From the NCBI GenBank assembly GCA_947259365.1, contig CAMYMC010000046.1:32026-96025 (forward strand): DNA of 64,000 nucleotides, read 5' to 3'. Source of the stretch: an uncultured Acidimicrobiaceae bacterium. Lineage in GTDB: Bacteria; Actinomycetota; Acidimicrobiia; Spongiisociales; UBA5794. Shown here in pieces: positions 59,273 through 64,000 of this stretch (positions within the stretch are counted from its first letter, which is position 1; each line of letters opens with the position of its first letter). The notes below the pieces were generated by a model. The model saw nothing but the letters and a program-made list of their open reading frames with translations. It searched no databases and was not told where the DNA came from. A program made the translations under genes and the position numbers.

Positions 59273-59941
59273 ATGATGATACTGGAGGCACGTGCTCGGG
59301 CGCATGCGGCCCTCGGCGACGCCCAGCGGTTGCGCATCGTCGATGCGCTCGCCCGGGGGGATCTCACGTTTGCCGAGCTCGCCGACCACGTCGGGATGAA
59401 GGGCAACCTCCTCTCCCACCACCTCGACGTCCTGGGGTCTGCCGGCCTCGTCGACCGCCGGATCTCCACCGGCGACCATCGCCGCCGCTATCTCACGCTG
59501 CGGTGGCAGAGTCTGCCTCCGCCCCCGTTGCCGCTCGTGGCTTCCGGAGAATCGATCGCATTCGTCTGCACCCACAACTCGGCGCGCTCCCAGTTCGCCG
59601 CAACGTTCTGGGAGCACACGACCGGTGCCGCGGCCCACAGCGCCGGCAGCCACCCCGCGCCGCGGGTGCACCCGCTCGCGATTCGGGTGGCATCCGAGTT
59701 CGGCGTCGATCTCTCCGCGGCGGCGCCGGCGGGCTACGACCACCTCGATCGCAGCCCGGACCTGATCATCAGCGTCTGCGACCGCGCTCGTGAGAGCGGC
59801 CTCCCCGAGGCCGGCGGTCACCTCCACTGGTCGGTCCCGGACCCCGTTTCCGCCGGCACGCACGGCTCGTTCCGGGCGGCGTTCACCGAGATCGCGGAGC
59901 GGGTCGAGCGGCTCGCCGGCGTGACCGGCATCGGGCGATGA
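59273..59941 (+). CDS. ArsR-family repressor fused to arsenate reductase (LMW-PTP) domain
   Basis: 222 residues. Residues about 5-80 are a winged HTH of the ArsR type (ALGDAQRLRIVDALARGDLTFAELADHVGMKGNLLSHHLDVLGSAGLV). Residues about 93-215 are a low-molecular-weight phosphatase/arsenate reductase with the active loop FVCTHNSARSQFAATFW (Cys-x5-Arg). It would sense arsenic and probably reduce arsenate, with repression of its own operon through the palindrome at 59243. Its stop overlaps the aquaporin start (ATGA). Such fusions are known in actinobacterial ars operons. Confidence 0.9.
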   Translation: MMILEARARAHAALGDAQRLRIVDALARGDLTFAELADHVGMKGNLLSHHLDVLGSAGLVDRRISTGDHRRRYLTLRWQSLPPPPLPLVASGESIAFVCTHNSARSQFAATFWEHTTGAAAHSAGSHPAPRVHPLAIRVASEFGVDLSAAAPAGYDHLDRSPDLIISVCDRARESGLPEAGGHLHWSVPDPVSAGTHGSFRAAFTEIAERVERLAGVTGIGR

Positions 59942-60609
59942 CGCGGCGGACGCTGGCCGAAGGCCTCGGCACGGCACTTCTCCTCTACGTCATCGTCGGC
60001 AGCGGAATCGCCGCTGAGAGCCTGAGCCCTGACCCGGGGCTCAGGCTGTTCGTCCACGCCGTTGCGGTCGGACTCGGCCTCGGGGTGCTCATCGCCATCT
60101 TCCAGGCCGCCTCCGGTGCTCACTTCAACCCTTCGGTCACGGCGGCGTTCTGGCGAACCGGGGCGATGCCGGGCCGGGAGGCGGCCGGGTATGTCGGCGC
60201 CCAGCTCGTCGGCGCCGCGGCCGGCGTGGTCGCTGCCAACCTCACGTTCTCGTTGGCGATCGTGTCCGTGGCCGCGACCGACCGCCGCGGCCTCGGGCTC
60301 GTAGCCGCCGAGGCCATCGTCACCTTCGTCCTCGTCCTCGTCATCGTCGCCCTCGTCCGCATCGGCCGCGACACCGCCGTGCCGGTCGCCGTCGGGGCAT
60401 GGGTGGCCGCCGCGATCTTCGCGACCTCGTCGACCGGGTTCGCCAACCCCGCGGTCACGATCGCCCGCATCCTCTCCGACACGTACACCGGCATCGAGGC
60501 AGCATCCGCCGCCGGGTTCGTCGCGGCCCAGGTGGTGGCGGGGTTCGCCGCCGCCCACACCGCGATCGCGTTGTACCCCCAGCGGCCGCGCTCCCCCGCC
60601 CACACATGA
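59938..60609 (+). CDS. Aquaporin/MIP family channel in ars operon
   Basis: 223 residues with six hydrophobic helices and both half-helix motifs: SGAHFNPSVTAAF (NPS variant of the first NPA) and TGFANPAVTIARI. Members of this type in ars clusters (AqpS-like) let arsenite leave the cell after arsenate reduction. It is overlapped on the 5' side by the ArsR-ArsC fusion and followed within 11 bp by ArsC. The NPS change is seen in several arsenic-linked channels. Confidence 0.9.
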   Translation: MTRRTLAEGLGTALLLYVIVGSGIAAESLSPDPGLRLFVHAVAVGLGLGVLIAIFQAASGAHFNPSVTAAFWRTGAMPGREAAGYVGAQLVGAAAGVVAANLTFSLAIVSVAATDRRGLGLVAAEAIVTFVLVLVIVALVRIGRDTAVPVAVGAWVAAAIFATSSTGFANPAVTIARILSDTYTGIEAASAAGFVAAQVVAGFAAAHTAIALYPQRPRSPAHT

Positions 60610-60620
60610 GGAGCCAGAGC

Positions 60621-61259
60621 ATGGAACCCGGCCCGGCATCGGAGGAGCACGTCGAAATCCGCGAGGCGAGCGAGCGACTCCGCACCCGCTTCGGCGGCGA
60701 GATCGAGCCGGCCACCATCGAGCGAATCGTCGACGAGTCGGTGGAGGCGGCGCGGCGGCGATCGGCGAGCGTGTCCATGGCGGCACTCGCCGAACGCGTC
60801 GCCGCCGACCGGCTCCGCGCCCTTCTCAGGCTGGGAGCCGGCCGGCGCGATGCCATCCCCGGCGTCCTGTTCCTCTGCGTCCACAACGCCGGCCGTTCCC
60901 AGATGGCTGCGGGGTGGATGCGACACCTCGGCGCAGATGGGGTGGCCGTGTTCTCGGGAGGGTCCGAGCCCGGGCGAGCCGTCAACGAAGCCGCCGTCGC
61001 CGCCATGGCCGAACGCGGCATCGACATCGCCGCCGAGGTGCCCGAGCCGTGGAGCGATGAGATCCTCGAGGCCGTCGACGTCGTCGTGACGATGGGTTGC
61101 GGGGACGCCTGCCCGATCCTTCCCGGCACGCGATACGTCGACTGGGCGGTCGAGGACCCTGCGGGCAGGCCCCTCGACGCGGTGCGACCGATTCGCGACG
61201 ACATCGAGCGCCGCGTCCGGGAGCTGCTCGAGGAACTGGACATCCCCGCGGCCACCTGA
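60621..61259 (+). CDS. arsC: Arsenate reductase ArsC (LMW-PTP type) with N-terminal helical domain
   Basis: 212 residues from ATG 60621, preferred over ATG 60606 because GAGGAG sits 7 nt before it. Residues about 1-75 form a charged helical domain, as in mycothiol-linked actinobacterial ArsC proteins. The catalytic domain starts GVLFLCVHNAGRSQMAAGWM (Cys-x5-Arg) and continues VVVTMGCGDACPILPGTRYVDW, with further Cys. It reduces arsenate to arsenite for exit through the neighbouring channel. Confidence 0.9.
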   Translation: MEPGPASEEHVEIREASERLRTRFGGEIEPATIERIVDESVEAARRRSASVSMAALAERVAADRLRALLRLGAGRRDAIPGVLFLCVHNAGRSQMAAGWMRHLGADGVAVFSGGSEPGRAVNEAAVAAMAERGIDIAAEVPEPWSDEILEAVDVVVTMGCGDACPILPGTRYVDWAVEDPAGRPLDAVRPIRDDIERRVRELLEELDIPAAT

Positions 61260-61269
61260 CTCCAAAAAG

Positions 61270-61285
61270 CGCCCGACGCCGGGCG
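61270..61285 (+). terminator. Short GC hairpin after arsC
   Basis: CGCCCG (61270-61275), loop ACGC, CGGGCG (61280-61285), 10 bp after the arsC stop. There is no T-tract; it may act as a weak terminator or mRNA-end stabiliser. Confidence 0.35.
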
Positions 61286-61443
61286 GAACCCTTGCGTTGC
61301 AAGCGTCTTCCGGCCCAACCCACGTCGCGAGCCCTCCGCGTGGCCCTGACGAGGCCGTGCAGTCGACCGGGCGGTTATGGGCCCTTCGCCTCTTGTGTGG
61401 CGGGTCTCGTGGTGAAACCGTGATCCGCAAGAAGGAGGCACCG

Positions 61444-61764
61444 ATGCAGGAGACCGACTTCGCCATACTTCCCGATGCGGTGCGCCGCTTCCGACCGAAG
61501 TGCCCAGGCTGCAGCCCGGCGAGGGTGACACGGCCCGACGCCCGGCCATGCAGCTTCTACGACTGCTCCGGGCTGCCGACCGAGCTCGAGGTCACGTGTG
61601 ACCTCTGCATGTACGACTTCGCATCCGACGACGGTCAGATCAAGTGCGACCACAACACCTGCGAGACCGCCGTCCGGCTGAAGAAGAACGTCGAAACCTA
61701 CAAGGCCTGGGTCCGCCTCATCGAAGCCGAGATAGCGGCCCGGCCCGCAGAAGCGAGCGCCTGA
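61444..61764 (+). CDS. Cys-rich small protein of unknown function
   Basis: 106 residues from ATG 61444 (AAGAAGGAGG upstream). Eight cysteines lie in four pairs: CPGC, a CSFYDC stretch, CDLC and a final KCDHNTC, within about 65 residues. This suggests two zinc or iron-sulfur sites. It has no membrane helix or signal peptide, and the C-terminus is helical. I do not recognise the family. It sits between arsC and the CcdA-like candidate selenoprotein, so a metal or thiol-redox role is possible (inference). Confidence 0.75.
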   Translation: MQETDFAILPDAVRRFRPKCPGCSPARVTRPDARPCSFYDCSGLPTELEVTCDLCMYDFASDDGQIKCDHNTCETAVRLKKNVETYKAWVRLIEAEIAARPAEASA

Positions 61765-62007
61765 GCCTGCGACGCGACCGGCTCGACCAGCGGCCCCGAC
61801 GTCGCATGCTCAGTTGAGGCCGACGCGGAGGTGCCCGCGACCTCGGCGCCCATGGCGATCGGGACGGCGCCCCTCCCGGGAACCCGGCTCCGGGCCGCGA
61901 CAGAGCTGATGGGTGCGCGACCCGACGAGCATTCCGCCGCCGCCGGCGCTCGACCTTCGACCAAGTTGAGGTCGTACCGTGGCGTCATCCCAACCCGGTG
62001 ATGATCG
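61765..62007. other. 243 bp intergenic region before the CcdA-like gene
   Basis: No gene is seen. GACCT (61952-61956) and AGGTC (61969-61973) form a short interrupted symmetry about 35 bp before the start, vaguely like a metal-regulator operator. The rest is featureless GC-rich DNA. Confidence 0.3.
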
Positions 62008-62838
62008 ATGGAGGAGATGACGGCACGTCGCAGGTCACAGATGCGGCTCGCCGTGACGGCGTTGGGCTTGGTCATGGTTGGAGTCGCCGGCTACCTGGGC
62101 TTCGCTGCGTTCGTCGGATCCGACCGGACCGTGGCTGCCGGGGTGATGGTGCTCGCCGCCGGCACCGGCTTCGCTGCCTTCTTCTCCCCATGCTCGTTCC
62201 CGTTGATGCTGACGTTTCTCGCCCGACGAACCGCCGAATCTCCTGGTGCAGCGCTATTGAGCGCCCTTCGGCTGGCTGCGGGAGCCGCGTCGCTCCTCGC
62301 CGCGGTCGCCGCCGTCATCGCCGCGGGTAACACCGCCGTCGGGGGTGTCGTCGAGTTCGAGAGCACGCCCGGGCGGCTGTTTCGTGCGGGCGTCGGTCTG
62401 ATGCTGATCGGCTTCGGGTTCCGCCAGGCCCGCCTGTGGGGAGTCAGGATGCGGTGGCTGGACCGGATCGCCTCCGCCTCAGCTCGGGTGTTCGACCCTG
62501 CCCGCATCACCGCCCAAGCCGGCAGCGACGTGGTGTACGGGTTCGGGTATCTCCTCGCCGGGTTCGGGTGAACCGGACCTTTGCTCGCCGGTCTGGCAGC
62601 CCAAACCATCACCGTCGGTGCCACCCAGACCGTTTGGGCGTTCACCACCACCATCATCGTCTTCGCGGTGCTGCTGGTGTCCGCCTCGGTGCTCGTCTCC
62701 ACGGCCAGCACGCAGTCTCTCCGGCCAGTTCGCATGACGGGGCCCGCAGTGAAACGATGGAGCGGCTACATCCTTCTCCTCGTGGGTGCCTGGTTCCTGC
62801 TTCTCGCCGTGCTGCCCGGTCCCGTCCTCGGGTCTTGA
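62008..62838 (+). CDS. CcdA-like membrane thiol oxidoreductase, candidate selenoprotein (in-frame TGA read as Sec)
   Basis: 276 residues if TGA 62569-62571 is read as selenocysteine (position 188). About six hydrophobic helices are visible, as in the CcdA/DsbD core. The first redox Cys is Cys62 in FFSPCSFPLML, the SPC motif of CcdA. The second, normally Cys in the PCxGP or CTGP motif of the fourth helix, is the TGA: the frame reads LAGFG, TGA, TGPLLAGLAAQT. Two further helices follow (TIIVFAVLLVSASVLV; GYILLLVGAWFLLLAVLPG) up to TGA 62838. A SECIS-like hairpin follows the codon. CcdA proteins carry electrons from thioredoxin across the membrane. A nonsense mutation is the alternative. The start is uncertain (62008, 62017 or 62041). 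Confidence 0.72.
62569..62605 (+). promoter_or_regulatory. SECIS-like element at in-frame TGA
   Basis: Starting 8 nt after the TGA, TTT (62580-62582) pairs AAA (62603-62605), GCT (62583-62585) pairs AGC (62598-62600), C62586 is bulged, GCC (62587-62589) pairs GGC (62595-62597), and the loop is GGTCT (62590-62594). Counting from the base after TGA, the loop spans positions 19-23 and the bulge is at 15. The E. coli fdhF element, as I recall it, has GGUCU at 19-23 and a bulged U at 15. The bulge here is C instead of U. Confidence 0.62.
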
Positions 62839-62936
62839 CGCCAACCGGTCGAACGCGGTTCGAGATGACGTCCCGCCGAGAGCGGGCCGCCCCACCGGCG
62901 ACGATAGGATCCGAGCGTTCTGCCAAGGAGCGAGCG

Positions 62937-64000
62937 ATGAGCGTGTGGACGGTCATCGGGGCCGGGAACGGCGGGAAGGCATCGGCCGCCGACCTGGCCC
63001 TGCAGGGGCGCAGCGTGCGTCTCTTCGAGTTCGACGAGTTCGCCGCAAACCTCGAGGCGCTGGGCGAGGACCGGACGCTGCGGAGCCGCGGCGCGGTCTC
63101 CGGCGAGGCGACACTCGATCTCGTCACGACAGACCTCACCGGGGCCATCACCGGCGCCGACTGGATCATGGTCGCCACTCAGGCGCTCACCCACGAGCGG
63201 GCCGCCCGCGAGCTCGCGCCCGTCGTTCGCCCCGATCAGCCCATCGTCCTCAACCCGGGCTCGACCGGCGGGGCGCTCCGGTTCGCCCGCGTGTTCCGCG
63301 AAGCGGGGATGACGATCATGCCGGTGCTCGTCGAGTTCGGCACGCTGGCGTACGGATGCCGCGCCAGCGGCGCAGAGGTCGAATGCGCGGTGAAGGCCGG
63401 CAGGGTGCTCTACGGAACGCTGCCGGCGGCGGCGATCGATGCGGTGGCGCCCGAGCTGGAGTCGCTGTACCCCGGCCTCGTCAGAGCCGCCACCGTGCTC
63501 GAGGCGGGGCTCAGCAACGCCAATCCCGTCATCCATCCGCCCATCACCCTCCTCAGCGGCGCTCGGTTCGAGAAGGAGGGCGACGACGTGTTCTTCTACG
63601 GCGACGGCGTGTCGCCAACGGTGGCCGCCCTGATCGAGAAGCTCGACACAGAGCGGATGGCGCTGCTCGACGCCCTCGGCTACCCGGCGCTGCCCGACCC
63701 CGCCAACTCCGTCGCACAGGGATACGCCACGAGCGACGACTACCACGAGTGCTATGCGAACGGGCCCGGGTTCGCCAAGTTCCGAGGGCCGAACACGCTC
63801 GACAACCGCTACGTCCACGAGGACATCGGGCTCGGCCTCGTCCTCTACTGCAAGCTCGGCGAGGCCCTCGGCGTGGTGACCCCAACCGCGGACGCCTTCG
63901 TACGGATGGGGAGGGCCCTGTCGGGCATCGACTACTTCGAGAAGAACGGCGACGTGCTGCAGAGGCTGGGGATCGACGGCCTCGCCCGAGACGAACTCGG
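62937..64000 (+). CDS. Opine dehydrogenase-like NAD(P)-dependent protein (3' end missing)
   Basis: At least 354 codons, running off the right edge. The ATG at 62937 has AAGGAG upstream. The N-terminal Rossmann domain begins WTVIGAGNGGKASAADLALQGRSVRLFEFD. The second half shows the octopine/nopaline dehydrogenase domain (EAGLSNANPVIHPPITLLSG; GYATSDDYHECYANGPGFAKF; LDNRYVHEDIGLGLVLYCKLGEALGV) with the conserved His in NPVIHPP and the RYxxEDI block. The family joins amino acids to 2-oxo acids or splits such compounds. No functional partner is in view. Confidence 0.86.
   Translation, partial: MSVWTVIGAGNGGKASAADLALQGRSVRLFEFDEFAANLEALGEDRTLRSRGAVSGEATLDLVTTDLTGAITGADWIMVATQALTHERAARELAPVVRPDQPIVLNPGSTGGALRFARVFREAGMTIMPVLVEFGTLAYGCRASGAEVECAVKAGRVLYGTLPAAAIDAVAPELESLYPGLVRAATVLEAGLSNANPVIHPPITLLSGARFEKEGDDVFFYGDGVSPTVAALIEKLDTERMALLDALGYPALPDPANSVAQGYATSDDYHECYANGPGFAKFRGPNTLDNRYVHEDIGLGLVLYCKLGEALGVVTPTADAFVRMGRALSGIDYFEKNGDVLQRLGIDGLARDEL

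Noticed and set aside
62581..62838. A separate small gene starting at TTG 62581 after the TGA
   Set aside because: No ribosome site, same frame as the upstream gene, and the sequence begins in the middle of a conserved CcdA helix, so it is the continuation of one protein.
1..64000. tRNA, rRNA, insertion sequences, prophage or integrase attachment sites
   Set aside because: None recognised on either strand by reading; no transposase or integrase motifs among the open frames.

Overview
This 64 kb window is very GC-rich and gene-dense, with tightly packed genes (many ATGA or GTGA stop/start overlaps). Two solute-binding lipoproteins carry a Cys-Gly-Asp-rich N-terminus followed by Thr/Ala/Pro linkers. 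Together this points to a high-GC Actinomycetota chromosome, probably of the Acidimicrobiia type (inference from style only; there is no rRNA or other marker gene). I see no tRNA, rRNA, CRISPR array, prophage or insertion sequence. The content is accessory catabolism, transport, sulfur chemistry and arsenic resistance.

Layout. 1-4274 (minus): a Liv-type ABC importer, cut by the left edge. 4452-6941: a divergent dimethylglycine/sarcosine dehydrogenase-like flavoenzyme. 6969-9614: a membrane GGDEF-EAL protein. 9882-13491: a PocR-domain regulator followed by sulfide:quinone reductase, DUF1641, TusE/DsrC-like and DsrE-like genes, closed by a strong terminator. 13570-15559: hydratase, cupin and beta-hydroxyacid dehydrogenase. 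15637-17590: DUF302 protein and TrpB2, divergent. 17682-33014: a roughly 15 kb minus-strand operon holding, in transcription order, an indolepyruvate oxidoreductase (its alpha subunit fused to a GltD-like flavoprotein and a ferredoxin), acyl-CoA dehydrogenase, two-subunit B12 acyl-CoA mutase, CoA transferase, three-subunit molybdenum hydroxylase, fused 3-hydroxyacyl-CoA dehydrogenase/enoyl-CoA hydratase, and thiolase. This set closely matches the known indoleacetate-to-aminobenzoyl-CoA route. 33061-42993: RidA, an aryl-CoA ligase, a second complete Liv importer, an MBL hydrolase and an FAD hydroxylase. 43007-46025: MMPL exporter with a divergent TetR and an operator array. 46043-55779: an aromatic-acid cluster (AhpD-like protein, LigJ-like hydratase, LigK-like aldolase, Zn-alcohol dehydrogenase, 4,5-dihydroxyphthalate decarboxylase-like protein, odd alpha/beta-hydrolase, PanB-like protein, and a Rieske oxygenase with its ferredoxin and reductase). 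55878-58286: a small zinc-ribbon ORF, a chimeric gene remnant, and a thiolase/DUF35 pair. 59273-61764: ArsR-ArsC fusion, aquaporin, ArsC and a Cys-rich protein. 62008-62838: a CcdA-like membrane protein interrupted by an in-frame TGA. 62937-64000: an opine-dehydrogenase-like gene cut by the right edge.

Most exciting observation: the CcdA-like gene at 62008-62838 has an in-frame TGA exactly where the second redox cysteine of CcdA/DsbD proteins belongs. The reading frame continues as a normal membrane protein for another 88 codons. The RNA just after the TGA can fold into a hairpin with a GGUCU loop 19-23 nt downstream and a bulged pyrimidine at position 15, the same geometry as the E. coli fdhF SECIS. 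I propose a selenocysteine-containing CcdA-like thiol-redox membrane protein beside arsenic-resistance genes. The main alternatives are a nonsense mutation or a sequence error.
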